Origin: Segetibacter sp. 3557_3
GTDB taxonomy: Bacteria > Bacteroidota > Bacteroidia > Chitinophagales > Chitinophagaceae
Direction: 5' to 3'
DNA: 64,000 nt
Assembly: GCF_004354985.1 (NCBI RefSeq)
Contig: NZ_SMSK01000004.1
Coordinates: 248,001 to 312,000 of the forward strand
This document shows positions 16,843 to 26,966 of the stretch, one piece after another. Position numbers and translations under genes: made by a program. Under the pieces are notes generated by a model that did not search any database, was not told where the DNA came from, and was given only the letters and a program-made list of their open reading frames with translations. Numbering within the stretch: the first letter of the stretch is position 1; each line of letters begins with the position of its first letter.

Positions 16843-19737
16843 TTACGTTTTCAATTCTTCATTCACCTTTACATCTTTCACGCATTCGATCAGGTAGTCG
16901 AAAAGGTTGGCATCCGACGGGATATGCAGCTTTTTTCTTAACCGGTACCTTCCTACTTCCACTCCCCGAACCGATATATTCATCAACTGCGCCATCTCTT
17001 TGGTTGAAAGGTTCATACGGAGGTACGCGCAAAGTTTCAGTTCCGATGAACTGATATTTGGATATTTGTGCTTTAGTGCCAACAGGAAATTACCATGGAC
17101 CTGGTCGAAATGCACCGAGAAGTGCTCCCAGTCCTGCTCAAATTTCTCATCTTCGGTCACCATCTTTATCACTTTCCTGAAGTTCCGGGTGGACTCCTCA
17201 TCACCGATGTTTTTGAGGAGCCTCATAAGTTCTTCTTTGATCTTTCCGAGCAATTCTCCCTTCTGTACAAGGTTCATCGTCGCCCCCGCCAGTTCTTTGT
17301 TTTTAAAATTGATCTCTGCTTCAAGGTTCTGATTCTTGAGTTTTACAATCTCCTTTTCAGTACGGTCAATCTCCAGCTGGTGCAGGTACTGTAGCTGGGT
17401 TTGTTCTTCTTCATGTTTCTGTTGCTGCTCCTTGAACTTTCTTTGCTGTCGTTTATATAACCAGTACACGAGGTAAAACGCCAGTGCAAAGTATACCACA
17501 TAGGCAATTGGATGCTTATACCACGGGGGCAGGATCACGAATGAATAACGCGCTGGGGTAGACTCATTACCAGGATTGTTCCGGGCTTTTACCTGGAAGG
17601 TGTAAGTGCCATGCGGAAGGTTTGTATAATCCTTTTCCGTTTTTTTTGACCAGGCTGACCAGTCTTTGTCGAATCCCTTTAGAAAATAGCTGTATTCCAG
17701 GTTCAATTGGTGCCCGTACAAAGTAGATGCATACTCAAAATGAAGTGAGTTAAGGCGATAAGGCAGATCACCGCTTTTCTGCCTGGGAGAAGGGTAACCA
17801 CCAAAGATGAGGTTGCCCGGTTCGTTTACTGATTTGATCGTTCTGATCAATACTTCCAACTGGTAATTTGTTTTCCTGTACTGGTCGTAGTCGATGTGGT
17901 AAAACCCGCGCTCACCACCTACAAGTACATTGTTTATGTCGATAGGATAGATGAACTCAAAGCCGCTAACCATCTTGCCTTTTAGTTCAGGTATATAAAT
18001 AATCCTGGGTTTAGACCCTGAAAAGTCCACTACGCCTAAACTTTTCTCCGCCACAAACCAGATGTTCCCGTAACGATCTTCTTTAAGATGGTTTACCGCC
18101 ATTTTACCAAATAAGTTCTGGAAGAAGACAGATGGTTCAAACCTGTCGGAAACCCGATTGTATTCGTAGTAGCCTGTTTCTGTGGGGGAGATGATTTTGT
18201 TTCTGATCTTATAAACCAGGTAGTGGTTGATTGAAGAAAGCCCTTTGTCAGGGGTATACGATTGAACAAGCGGACTATTACCTGGCGAATAGGTAACCTT
18301 AAAGATGCCCTTGTAAGGGTGGGCAACCCATACAATATTGCTGTCCAGGGCAATGATCCTTGCAGACTCAAAATGGGCATTTAAGTTCTTGTTTAGGAAT
18401 TTTCCCTGCACATACTCATAAAAGTTGACACCATGATAGTTACAGCCAATTACTACTGATGAGGGTTCTTTGTACAGGGGAAAAAAGTTCCAGAAGCCTG
18501 TTGAATGATCGAGGCTGGCGGTGGTATTCTTCCTGACGATAAAAGATCCTTCATGATGCCCCATCAAAAGTTCACCGTTTACTTCTGAAAGGCTCCACAC
18601 CTGTCCCTGGGAATTGCTTACTGGCAAAAAGCTGCCTTTTACAAGGCTGAGGTTTTTGGCGTTATTCAGCAGCGTATAGTAAAGCCCGTTAGTGGTACCA
18701 ATGTATAGCCTGCTATCATGCACAAGGGCCGTGTAACCTGCCCCCTCATTTTGCCGGTCAGGATTAATTTGTTTTACCGCGTTATCGTAAGCGATCAGGT
18801 CGATGCCTTTATCCAGTCCTAACCACAAATTGCGGTTTCGATCCAGGAAAACGTGTCGCACATTATTATTTTGTAAGCCTTCCTGTGTAGAAAATTTCTG
18901 AACAAAGGTGCCTTTAACGTCTACGATGAAGCATCCCCCTAAACTTGTAGCCAGCAGAATGTGCTGGCGATCAAGCGGCATTGACGTATAAATGTTTTTT
19001 CTACTAATGGCGTCCAGATCCGCGGTACGAAATGGAGCCATGGAATTCTTCGAAAGAAAAAAGACCCCGTTTTTAAGCGTAGTTACCAGGGAGGTGTCTT
19101 TAGAAAACGGGTTAATGGACGTAACGAGAAAATTTGGCGGAAGCCCATCCTGGTTTATTGTTCTTATCCAGCGGTTGTTTCTGAATTCCAGGATGTTATT
19201 TGAATGGTCCTGCGCCAGCAGCCGGTTTTGCTCAACACCCATAAAGCGCCAGTCGTAATCAGGGTAAACCTCGAATTTTTTGCCATTCAGCCGCATGATC
19301 TTGTTGGTAGCCCGGAAGAAGATGTCGTTTCCAAAAGAAACAATGTTCCAGACATCGGGAAAAGATCGCTCCGACGGGGGCAACAACGACTTTAAAGATG
19401 TGTAGGCAAGCTTCCCGGTTTCATCAGGTGCAAAAAAGCCGATTTCATTTTGGGCACCCACATATATCCGTTCGCCTTTTACTTCAAGTGAACGAACCAC
19501 AGTTTGGTTGGGCAGGTGATGAATGTTCCAGTAAGAACCATCGAAGGTCAAAAGCCCCTCATTATTTGCAAAGTACATTATGCCATTAGCATCCTGTTTA
19601 ACATCCCAGTTTTGGGCAGCGGCAGCATAGGTCAGTTTGCTGTAATTGGTAATTTCCGAGAGGCCAATAGCGTCCTGGCCTGACAAATTTTCAAGAGCGA
19701 CACAGATCACACAGAAAAGAAGAAGCACGCTTTTCAT
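16843..19737 (-). CDS. PUL regulator: propeller / Y_Y_Y sensor with membrane helix and LuxR-like HTH
   Basis: A 964-aa single-component membrane regulator. A signal peptide (VLLLFCVICVALENLSGQ) leads to two periplasmic beta-propellers (Reg_prop blades such as VRHVFLDRNRNLWLGLDKGI and VNHLKEDRYGNIWFVAEKSL), then a Y_Y_Y domain (about 660-745, FQVKARNNPGNES). One membrane helix follows (PIAYVVYFALAFYLVYWLYK), then a coiled coil rich in Glu/Gln, and a C-terminal LuxR/GerE-like HTH (SSELKLCAYLRMNLSTKEMA, RGVEVGRYRLRKKL). It resembles SusR-like hybrid sensors without a histidine kinase. It is divergent from SusC, so it probably senses released glucan oligosaccharides and activates the locus. Confidence 0.88.
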   Translation of the reverse strand: MKSVLLLFCVICVALENLSGQDAIGLSEITNYSKLTYAAAAQNWDVKQDANGIMYFANNEGLLTFDGSYWNIHHLPNQTVVRSLEVKGERIYVGAQNEIGFFAPDETGKLAYTSLKSLLPPSERSFPDVWNIVSFGNDIFFRATNKIMRLNGKKFEVYPDYDWRFMGVEQNRLLAQDHSNNILEFRNNRWIRTINQDGLPPNFLVTSINPFSKDTSLVTTLKNGVFFLSKNSMAPFRTADLDAISRKNIYTSMPLDRQHILLATSLGGCFIVDVKGTFVQKFSTQEGLQNNNVRHVFLDRNRNLWLGLDKGIDLIAYDNAVKQINPDRQNEGAGYTALVHDSRLYIGTTNGLYYTLLNNAKNLSLVKGSFLPVSNSQGQVWSLSEVNGELLMGHHEGSFIVRKNTTASLDHSTGFWNFFPLYKEPSSVVIGCNYHGVNFYEYVQGKFLNKNLNAHFESARIIALDSNIVWVAHPYKGIFKVTYSPGNSPLVQSYTPDKGLSSINHYLVYKIRNKIISPTETGYYEYNRVSDRFEPSVFFQNLFGKMAVNHLKEDRYGNIWFVAEKSLGVVDFSGSKPRIIYIPELKGKMVSGFEFIYPIDINNVLVGGERGFYHIDYDQYRKTNYQLEVLIRTIKSVNEPGNLIFGGYPSPRQKSGDLPYRLNSLHFEYASTLYGHQLNLEYSYFLKGFDKDWSAWSKKTEKDYTNLPHGTYTFQVKARNNPGNESTPARYSFVILPPWYKHPIAYVVYFALAFYLVYWLYKRQQRKFKEQQQKHEEEQTQLQYLHQLEIDRTEKEIVKLKNQNLEAEINFKNKELAGATMNLVQKGELLGKIKEELMRLLKNIGDEESTRNFRKVIKMVTEDEKFEQDWEHFSVHFDQVHGNFLLALKHKYPNISSSELKLCAYLRMNLSTKEMAQLMNISVRGVEVGRYRLRKKLHIPSDANLFDYLIECVKDVKVNEELKT

Positions 19738-19952
19738 ACATCAGCAATTCACATCGAATGTAGCAGAAAAGTGGTTTGTAGTAGCTATGAAGTAGCAAAA
19801 CACCTTAAAAGATCGCCCTTTTTTTGCCATGATGTAGTAGTGTAGTAGTGAAAAATTAGGTAGGGGGCCTGATATACCACAAATTTGTCAAGACTTCCAT
19901 AACTAACGACTGGAAGTTGTCCTGCCAAAAATTCATTAAAAATTGCTTGTCT
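19738..19952. promoter_or_regulatory. divergent promoter region of regulator and SusC operon
   Basis: A 215-bp AT-rich gap that must hold both promoters. A tandem GTAGTAGTGTAGTAGTG (about 19832-19848) is a direct repeat that could be a regulator site. No TAnnTTTG/TTG pair with correct spacing was found. Confidence 0.35.
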
Positions 19953-22900
19953 ATGAGTATCAGAACTACGTTCTTGTGTTTTGTATTTTACCTGCTTGCG
20001 TGCCCGGTGCTTTACGGCCAGGGAATAAACGTAACCGGGAAGGTGACCACAGCTTCGGGTGAGCCGGCAGCTGGCGCCACCGTCTCTGTAAAAGGGGGTG
20101 CATCTGCAACAACCAGCACCGATCAAAACGGCACCTACAAGATAGCCGTGCCATCTTCAAACGCCGTCCTCGTCTTTTCTCTTGTTGGTATGACCAGCTT
20201 CGAGGCAGTTGCCGGAAGCTCCGGTGTTGTCAATGTTACCCTGCAACCTTCTCTTGCCGCCTTGAGTGAGGTAGTTGTTGTGGGTTATGGAACCCAACGG
20301 AAGAGTGTAATTACGGGATCTATTTCAAGCGTTAAAGCAAAGGACCTCGAAAATGTGCCCAACGGCCGTATCGAGCAGGCGCTCCAGGGCCGTGTATCCG
20401 GGGTCACCATTATGCAAAACTCCGGTCAACCCGGTTCCCCTTCCACGATCCGGATCAGGGGTATCACCACTTTTAATAACAACAACCCTTTGTGGGTTGT
20501 TGACGGTGTGGTTATAGACGCTGGTGGTATCGGGTATCTTAACCAATCAGATATCGAGTCTATCGAAGTATTAAAAGACGCTTCTTCGTCCGCGATCTAT
20601 GGTACCCGTGCTGCCGGCGGTGTTATACTGGTTACCACAAAAAAGGGTAGAACAGGAAAGCCTTTTGTCAACTACAATGGTTTTTATGGCACTTCTGCTC
20701 CCTCAAAAATGCTTGAGCTCTTAAATGCCACTGAATATGCTGTATTGCGCAACGAAAGTTCTGTTGCAGCAGGTAAGGGTATTGTTTTTCCGGATGTTAC
20801 CGCTTTTGGCAAAGGAACAGACTGGCAAAAAGCCATCTTCAACAACTCTGCACGCAGGTATTCGCATGAACTGAGCCTCAATGGGGGAAGTGAAAGATCA
20901 ACTTATTATGTATCCGGTGGTATCCAGGACCAGCAGGGTATTGTTGCAACCGACATATCCAGGTATAAAAAGATAAACTTTCGGCTTAACTCAACCCACA
21001 AACTTTCTGATTTCGTCACTTTTGGTCAAACGCTTGGCTATACCCACCAAAAAAGCACCGGCCTGGGTAATACCAACAGCGAATTTGGCGGACCATTGAG
21101 TTCTGCGATAAACCTTGATCCGCTTACAGGTCTCGTGATCGACAATCCAGCTGGCCAACCCAATGCTACGATATATACCAACCCCACCATAATCAGGGAC
21201 GCTGCGGGTAATCCATATGGCATTTCCAACTATGTAGGGCAGGAAATGACCAACCCGATTGCATACATCCAAACAAGGCTGGGTGGCAACAACTGGTCCG
21301 ATGATTTTGTCGGCAATGCCTTTCTCGAGGTGACTCCGGTAAAAGGGCTTAAACTGCGTTCCACCGTAGGCGCTAAAAGAGCCTATTACGGCAACATCGG
21401 TTTTACCCCTGTATATCTCCTCAGTTCTACGGTTTCTTCCAACAAGAACAGTTATAACAAGAATGAGAACAAGTCGTTCAACTGGAATATTGAAAACACC
21501 GCCACCTTCGCCAAAAAGTTCCGCGATCATGACTTTACCGTCCTGGTAGGCCAGGGCTCCTACGTCGAAAATATCGGCGGTAGTGTTGGCCTGACGATGT
21601 ATAATCTTCCCATCACCAATTACCAGGATGCTTCATTCAGGTTTGACGTGGGTTTACCAAACCGCGATGGTTATGCAAGTGACTTTGTAGAACACAAAAT
21701 CTATTCACTCTTTAGCAGGGTCAACTATTCCTATGCCGATAAGTACCTGTTCACGGGTATTGTTCGTAGGGATGGGTCAACCAGGTTTGGGCCAAACCGG
21801 AAATTCGGCACCTTTCCTTCGTTTTCTGCGGGTTGGAATGTTCACCGCGAGAACTTCTGGCGCACCAACAGCCTTGTAAAATCATTAAAGATCCGCGGAG
21901 GTTATGGCGTTGTCGGTAACGATGCAAGTGCGGATTTCAGGTACCTGTCAATCGTAAATGGCGGTTACAACTATGCTATTGGCAACTCCGGGGTAATTAC
22001 CACCGGTTATGCGCCGCTTACACTTGATAATCCGGATTTACATTGGGAGCAAACGAGTTCTGCTGATATCGGTTTCGATGCGCAGTTGTTCAACAACTTC
22101 AGCTTGACTTTCGACTGGTACAATAAAAAGACTACCGGTATCCTTAGGCCGCTTGTTATTCCAGGTTATGTTGGGGTGTCTTCCAATCCAACCAGCAATG
22201 TTGCGGATATGAAGAATTCCGGTCTCGAACTGGAACTGGGCTATAATAACAGTATCGGTAAGTTCAATTTTTCCGTTAATGCAAACGGATCTTACACAAA
22301 GAATACGGTTACCTATGTTGCCCAGGACACAAACTTTATAGGTGGAGATGCGAGTTTCCAGTCGATGGGTGCAGTTACCCGTACACAGGTAGGCCAGTCG
22401 TACAACAGCTTTTTTGGCTATCGCAGGCTTGGTATATTTCAAAATGAGCAGGAAATCCTTGAGTATGTAAATAAAAATGGTGGTCTCATCCAGCCCAATG
22501 CACGCCCCGGTGATTTCAAGTGGGCAGACCTGAATGGTGATGGCGTTATCTCCAGCGATAACCTCGACCGAACCTTCCTGGGTACCAATTTGCCAAAGTA
22601 TACATTCGGCGTTACCCTTAATATGAGCTACGAAGGGTTCGATTTCATGGCGTTTGCGCAGGGAGTAGCGGGTAACAAAATTTTCCAGGGCCTCCGCCGC
22701 CTGGATATCCTCACATCAAATTATTCGACAAAGGCCCTTAGTCGCTGGCGTGGAGAGGGAACTTCTACGGAATTTCCAAGGTTGACCGACAGTGATCCTA
22801 ACGGCAACTTCAGCAAAATGTCTGATTTCTATCTTGAAAACGGCGACTACATGCGCCTTAAGGTAGTGCAGCTTGGTTATACCCTGCCAAATAGGGTATT

Positions 22901-23072
22901 GGATAAAATCGGCCTTTCAAGGGTTAGGTTATATGTCACTGCCGAAAACCTGCTCACGCTAACCAATTACAGCGGGTATGATCCCGAAGTAGGCGGTGGC
23001 GTATTTGGTATCGACAGGGGGCAATATCCACAGGCCCGCGCATTTTTGGGTGGCATTCAACTTCAGTTTTGA
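19953..23072 (+). CDS. susC: SusC-type TonB-dependent outer membrane transporter
   Basis: The ATG at 19953 begins a signal peptide (MSIRTTFLCFVFYLLACPVLYGQ), about 1039 aa; the TTG at 19917 is rejected. The order is a carboxypeptidase-like regulatory domain (INVTGKVTTASGEPAAGATV), the SEVVVVGYGTQRKS TonB-box region, a plug (IEQALQGRVSGVTIMQNSGQ, SIEVLKDASSSAIYGTRAAG) and a 22-strand barrel ending in a Phe-terminated strand (ARAFLGGIQLQF). It imports oligosaccharides with the SusD lid encoded 18 bp downstream. Enzymes downstream make a beta-glucan oligosaccharide the expected cargo. Confidence 0.95.
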   Translation: MSIRTTFLCFVFYLLACPVLYGQGINVTGKVTTASGEPAAGATVSVKGGASATTSTDQNGTYKIAVPSSNAVLVFSLVGMTSFEAVAGSSGVVNVTLQPSLAALSEVVVVGYGTQRKSVITGSISSVKAKDLENVPNGRIEQALQGRVSGVTIMQNSGQPGSPSTIRIRGITTFNNNNPLWVVDGVVIDAGGIGYLNQSDIESIEVLKDASSSAIYGTRAAGGVILVTTKKGRTGKPFVNYNGFYGTSAPSKMLELLNATEYAVLRNESSVAAGKGIVFPDVTAFGKGTDWQKAIFNNSARRYSHELSLNGGSERSTYYVSGGIQDQQGIVATDISRYKKINFRLNSTHKLSDFVTFGQTLGYTHQKSTGLGNTNSEFGGPLSSAINLDPLTGLVIDNPAGQPNATIYTNPTIIRDAAGNPYGISNYVGQEMTNPIAYIQTRLGGNNWSDDFVGNAFLEVTPVKGLKLRSTVGAKRAYYGNIGFTPVYLLSSTVSSNKNSYNKNENKSFNWNIENTATFAKKFRDHDFTVLVGQGSYVENIGGSVGLTMYNLPITNYQDASFRFDVGLPNRDGYASDFVEHKIYSLFSRVNYSYADKYLFTGIVRRDGSTRFGPNRKFGTFPSFSAGWNVHRENFWRTNSLVKSLKIRGGYGVVGNDASADFRYLSIVNGGYNYAIGNSGVITTGYAPLTLDNPDLHWEQTSSADIGFDAQLFNNFSLTFDWYNKKTTGILRPLVIPGYVGVSSNPTSNVADMKNSGLELELGYNNSIGKFNFSVNANGSYTKNTVTYVAQDTNFIGGDASFQSMGAVTRTQVGQSYNSFFGYRRLGIFQNEQEILEYVNKNGGLIQPNARPGDFKWADLNGDGVISSDNLDRTFLGTNLPKYTFGVTLNMSYEGFDFMAFAQGVAGNKIFQGLRRLDILTSNYSTKALSRWRGEGTSTEFPRLTDSDPNGNFSKMSDFYLENGDYMRLKVVQLGYTLPNRVLDKIGLSRVRLYVTAENLLTLTNYSGYDPEVGGGVFGIDRGQYPQARAFLGGIQLQF

Positions 23073-23090
23073 TTTACTTAAACAGCAATC

Positions 23091-24605
23091 ATGAAAAGTT
23101 CTAAAGTCAATATAATATTAACAGCAATTGCGTTCGTCCTCGTGGTGGGCTCATGCAAAAAAAGCTTCATTGAGATCACACCCACGGGGCAATTCCTTAC
23201 CGAAAACTACTATGCAAATCGCGAGCAGGCTTTTACCGGGCTTGTGGCAGTTTACGACCTAATGCGTAAAAATGCCGGCGGCTTCGAAAACATGATGACG
23301 ATGATGAATGCCGGATCCGACGACAATTTTGCCGGAGGAGGTGGTGCAACAGATGGCATCGGTATTCAAAGTTTTTCCAATTATACCATCAACCCCAACA
23401 CGGTTCCGCGTAGTTTCTGGAGCGATCACTACCAGGGCATTTTCCGGGCAAACGTGTTACTCGAAAAACTTGCCGGCGTAAACATGGATGCAGCAGAAAA
23501 GGCCCGCTTTACCGCAGAGGCAAAAGCGCTCCGTGCAACATACTATTTCAACTTGGTGAGAATGTTTAGAAACATTCCATTGCTGTTGCAACCACTAAAA
23601 ACCGCTGACATTTATAACGTTGTGCAGGCCCCTCCGGCAGAGGTTTATGCCCAGATAGAAAAGGACCTTACGGAAGCGATCCCTGCATTACCAGGCAATA
23701 TCGTTCCATCAACTGAGGCCGGAAGGTTTACAAAAGTGGCGGCCCAGGCTATGCTGGGAAAAGTTTACCTGTATCAAAACAAGAAAGCAGAAGCTGCAAC
23801 CCAACTGGCCCTTGTTAATGGTGCCACACCTGGTCAGCCAAACCAGTATGGTAACAGGCTGTTGCCACAATTTGCCGACTTATGGGTGTTCACCAATAAA
23901 TTCAATGCGGAGTCCATTCTTGAGGCTTCTCACTCTAACCAGTCCAATTCAGACTGGGGCTTTTGGGGTGGTAGCGCCGACGAAGGAAATTCAGCAGCAC
24001 AAATGGTGGGTCCGAGAAGCTATTCAAAAGTGGGTCCGAATGCCCCTGATATTTATACTTCAGGTTGGAGTTTTAATGTATGGACCCAAAACTTTTACGA
24101 CCTCATAAAAAACGATCCGCGTTTTCCCGCCACTGTTCTTGACCTGAAAGCACTTGCAGCCGCTGGTGAGGCCAAGTACATAGAAGGCTACCAGAACACC
24201 GGATATTTTCTGATGAAGTTCATTCCAAAAAGATCAGATATCCGTACGGGCGGTGGAGCTGTTGAGTTGAACTTCCAGCAAGACGATTACATCATACGGC
24301 TGGCCGACACTTATTTAATGGAGGCCGAAGCTTTGGGCGCTACGGGTGCAAGGGCACAGGCTCTATTGGATGCCGTACGTGCAAGAGTCGGGCTGCCATC
24401 TGTTCCCGTTTCCCTCGATGCAATCAAAACAGAACGCAGGCTCGAACTCGCTGGTGAGGGTCACCGCTTCTTTGATCTTGTACGCTGGGGTGATGCGCCA
24501 GCGGTGTTAGGAAGCAGGGGTTTCAAAGCGGGTAAACACGAAGTATTTCCAATTCCGGCAGGCGAACTACAGGGAACTAAATTGGTGCAAAATCCTGGAT
24601 ACTAA
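23091..24605 (+). CDS. susD: SusD/RagB-type surface glycan-binding lipoprotein
   Basis: A 504-aa lipoprotein: the lipobox is in FVLVVGSCKKSF. The SusD N-terminal region is recognisable (FIEITPTGQFLTENYYANREQAFTGLVAVYDLMRK), TPR-like helices follow (KAQ/AQAMLGKVYLY) and the C-terminus has the usual LDAVRARVGLP, ERRLELAGEGHRFFDLVRWG and FPIPAGE blocks. SusD forms the lid on the SusC barrel at the cell surface. It lies 18 bp after SusC. MITE-like element B starts exactly at its stop codon, so transcription into the next gene runs through that element. Confidence 0.95.
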   Translation: MKSSKVNIILTAIAFVLVVGSCKKSFIEITPTGQFLTENYYANREQAFTGLVAVYDLMRKNAGGFENMMTMMNAGSDDNFAGGGGATDGIGIQSFSNYTINPNTVPRSFWSDHYQGIFRANVLLEKLAGVNMDAAEKARFTAEAKALRATYYFNLVRMFRNIPLLLQPLKTADIYNVVQAPPAEVYAQIEKDLTEAIPALPGNIVPSTEAGRFTKVAAQAMLGKVYLYQNKKAEAATQLALVNGATPGQPNQYGNRLLPQFADLWVFTNKFNAESILEASHSNQSNSDWGFWGGSADEGNSAAQMVGPRSYSKVGPNAPDIYTSGWSFNVWTQNFYDLIKNDPRFPATVLDLKALAAAGEAKYIEGYQNTGYFLMKFIPKRSDIRTGGGAVELNFQQDDYIIRLADTYLMEAEALGATGARAQALLDAVRARVGLPSVPVSLDAIKTERRLELAGEGHRFFDLVRWGDAPAVLGSRGFKAGKHEVFPIPAGELQGTKLVQNPGY

Positions 24606-24774
24606 CCAATGCCGTTTAATAATGCAGTCTTTCTTTTTGGACCCAGCGTTGGTTATGCTATGAAGCATCGTTGCCCGCCCCGGATGAACCGGTTCGGACG
24701 GGGCGTCGCACTCTTGTACGATCTCCTTTCTACGCAGGGCAAAAACAACCCCTAATTTTCTTAACGACATTGGA
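24605..24774 (+). mobile_element. MITE-like element B, 170 bp, with GC-rich insert
   Basis: The left end ACCAATGCCGTTTAATAATG starts at the last base of the SusD stop codon, and the right end is TTAACGACATTGG (24761-24773). The core GCGTCGCACTCTTGTACGAT (24703-24722) is identical to element C over 20 bases. A hairpin insert (about 24674-24704, CGCCCC / GGGGCG arms) precedes the core. It lies between the SusD gene and the next lipoprotein gene of the operon. Confidence 0.75.
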
Positions 24775-24793
24775 TACTAAACTACCATTAAGT

Positions 24794-25888
24794 ATGAAAA
24801 AAATAACCGTGGCTATTGGCTTTATAACAGCTATTATGGGCTCATGTACAAAAGATGGTATTCATGACGATACCTCTTTTTTGAACACAACAAGTGTAAG
24901 TAATCCCAATAAAATTTTCGATATCAGTAACGATAATTCCGGCCGGGTTACCATTACGCCAACCGGGGAAGGTGCATCGGCTTTCGTGGTCAGGTTCGGT
25001 CACGGTTCAGGCACATCAGCACTTGCTACGGTAATGCCCGGCAACAACGTTACACATGTTTATCCTGAAGGGACCTATTCGGTAGTAATCGTGTCGAAAG
25101 ACCTTGCCGGAAAAGAAACAGAAGTTGCTTACCCCTTGCAGGTAACCTACAGGGCACCTGAGAATATTAATGTAACTGCCACATCTGACGTTTACCTCCT
25201 AAAGGTGAAGGCAACTGCACTTTATGCTGCATCCTACCTGGTATATTTCGGCGATGTGGCCAACGAGGTGGGTACACCCCTGGCTGCGGGAGCTGAAGTA
25301 TCGCATACCTATGCAACAGCCGGAACTTATAACGTAAGGGTGGTCGCACTAAGTGGCGGAGCCGCAAGAGCGGAAAAGATAACTCCTGTGGTGATTTACG
25401 ATCCATTTGGTTTGCCCATCACATTTGATCAAACAACCGTTAATTATTTCTTCGGCACATTTGGTGGCAATCAACAATTTGCTGTTGTTGCAAATCCGAA
25501 TCCCTCGGGTTTAAATACCAGTGCAAGGGTTGGCAGGTTTACCCGTGGCACCGAGTCGTGGAGTGGAACATACAGTCCTCTAAATACACCCATAGATATG
25601 GCAGCAGGCAAAAAAATAAGGGTACTGGCTTACAATCCCGACGCTGCATTAATCGGCAGAAGATTAAATGTGGAGCTTGAAAATGGCTCCAGTATTGCCA
25701 ACGGCGTTGCGGTTGTAAAAACGGCGTTCACTACATCAGGTGTTTGGGAAGAACTTGTGTTCGACTTTGGTGCCATCTCTGCAATACCTGCAAATGAAAA
25801 ATTCAAACAACTTGTATTACGCTTCAACGATGCCACCGATGGCGCCGGGGCTGTTATATATGTTGACAATATCAGACTTACTAACTAA
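24794..25888 (+). CDS. surface glycan-binding lipoprotein with PKD-like domains
   Basis: The ATG at 24794 (MKKITVAIGFITAIMGSCTK) gives a lipoprotein of 364 aa; upstream frame to 24671 lies inside element B and is rejected. Two PKD/Ig-like modules (about aa 35-120 and 125-205; GNNVTHVYPEGTYSVVIVSK and GAEVSHTYATAGTYNVRVV) are followed by a C-terminal jelly-roll-like carbohydrate-binding module (about 215-364; KKIRVLAYNPDA, GAVIYVDNIRLTN). This is the SGBP layout found after SusD in Bacteroidota glucan loci. It would hold glucan at the cell surface. Confidence 0.75.
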   Translation: MKKITVAIGFITAIMGSCTKDGIHDDTSFLNTTSVSNPNKIFDISNDNSGRVTITPTGEGASAFVVRFGHGSGTSALATVMPGNNVTHVYPEGTYSVVIVSKDLAGKETEVAYPLQVTYRAPENINVTATSDVYLLKVKATALYAASYLVYFGDVANEVGTPLAAGAEVSHTYATAGTYNVRVVALSGGAARAEKITPVVIYDPFGLPITFDQTTVNYFFGTFGGNQQFAVVANPNPSGLNTSARVGRFTRGTESWSGTYSPLNTPIDMAAGKKIRVLAYNPDAALIGRRLNVELENGSSIANGVAVVKTAFTTSGVWEELVFDFGAISAIPANEKFKQLVLRFNDATDGAGAVIYVDNIRLTN

Positions 25889-25901
25889 TTAAAAATATCG
25901 T

Positions 25902-26825
25902 ATGCTACAATCTATAAAATATTGCTTCGTATTATTCTTGTTGCTGGTAGTTGGTAGTTGTAAAAAGAGTGAGTATAGTATGGGTGACCTCACTGCCCCG
26001 ACAGAAGTTACCATCAATACGAAAATTGCAGGACAGGATGCTGCAAATCCGAATGGCGATGGATCCGGCAATGTTGAAATTACACTCACCGGCAAAAATG
26101 CACTATCATATAATATCGATTATGATGCAGCTGATGGCATCAGTATGGTATTTCTTGAAAAAGCAAAGACTACCAGAAAGTACACTAAAATCGGTTTGAA
26201 TACATACCGCATCACCGTTGTGGCTTATGGCCCTGGCGGTACCGCAACAACGGTCACAAAAGACATCCAGGTGCAAAGCAACTTTACCCCCGATGCAACA
26301 ATTGTAACAAACCTTACCGGTACCGGCTCAAAAACCTGGAAGGTAGATAAAGACCTGGCGGCCCACTTTGGGGTTGGTCCATGGAGTGCAACATCGGTGA
26401 CACCAGAATGGTATGCCGCTGCGCCGAATGAAAAAGCAGGTTGTTGCAATTGTATGTATTCAGCAAGTTTTACTTTCACCAAAACAGCTACCGGTTACAC
26501 CATCACCACCACCACTCCCGAGGGTGCGTTTACTAAAACCGGTGCATTAGCTGGTGGCTTGCCGGGCATACCTGCATCGGGCAGTGAGGGTTGTTATCCG
26601 TACAGCGGCGGAACATCTTCGTTTTCTTTCGTACCTGCCGGTTCAGGTATTGCCACAGGTACAACAAAAACAGCTATTCAGCTGGGTGGCAATAACACCT
26701 TTATTGGATACGGTGCAGTTCAGAAAGAATACGAGATCATTTCTATTAATGCAACTACCATGTACCTGAGGGTGCAGGGTACCGAAACGGGTAACGCATG
26801 GTACCTGCGACTTAAAACAACTTAA
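25902..26825 (+). CDS. second surface lipoprotein of the glucan locus (SGBP-like)
   Basis: A 307-aa lipoprotein: lipobox in FLLLVVGSCKKSEY. A PKD/Ig-like domain (aa 30-125, ending in ITVVAYGPGGTATTVTKDIQ) precedes a C-terminal domain (aa 135-307) that opens with GSKTWKVDKD and has a CCNC cluster, then strands up to NAWYLRLKTT. The GxKxWxV(D) opening is typical of Bacteroidota lipoproteins with PKD plus a lipocalin/galactose-binding-like end. The gap to the previous gene is 13 bp, so it is co-transcribed. The function is inferred to be glycan capture. Confidence 0.65.
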   Translation: MLQSIKYCFVLFLLLVVGSCKKSEYSMGDLTAPTEVTINTKIAGQDAANPNGDGSGNVEITLTGKNALSYNIDYDAADGISMVFLEKAKTTRKYTKIGLNTYRITVVAYGPGGTATTVTKDIQVQSNFTPDATIVTNLTGTGSKTWKVDKDLAAHFGVGPWSATSVTPEWYAAAPNEKAGCCNCMYSASFTFTKTATGYTITTTTPEGAFTKTGALAGGLPGIPASGSEGCYPYSGGTSSFSFVPAGSGIATGTTKTAIQLGGNNTFIGYGAVQKEYEIISINATTMYLRVQGTETGNAWYLRLKTT

Positions 26826-26882
26826 TGTTGGCCCAGGGTATTAAGGCAGGTACTGGTGTTCTTATGCGTTCGTAGGCGGGGA

Positions 26883-26902
26883 CTGTAAATCATTTTTTAC
26901 AG
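26883..26902 (+). terminator. weak hairpin after the SGBP genes
   Basis: CTGTAAA (26883-26889) and TTTACAG (26896-26902) form a perfect 7-bp stem with a 6-base loop, in the 141-bp gap between the lipoprotein and cytochrome genes. It lacks a downstream T-run, so it may attenuate rather than stop transcription. Confidence 0.35.
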
Positions 26903-26966
26903 TGGCAAGCCGTTGCACGCTTATACCTAGAGAATGCCCGTGATGTAACAACAACAGTCGTGAAAC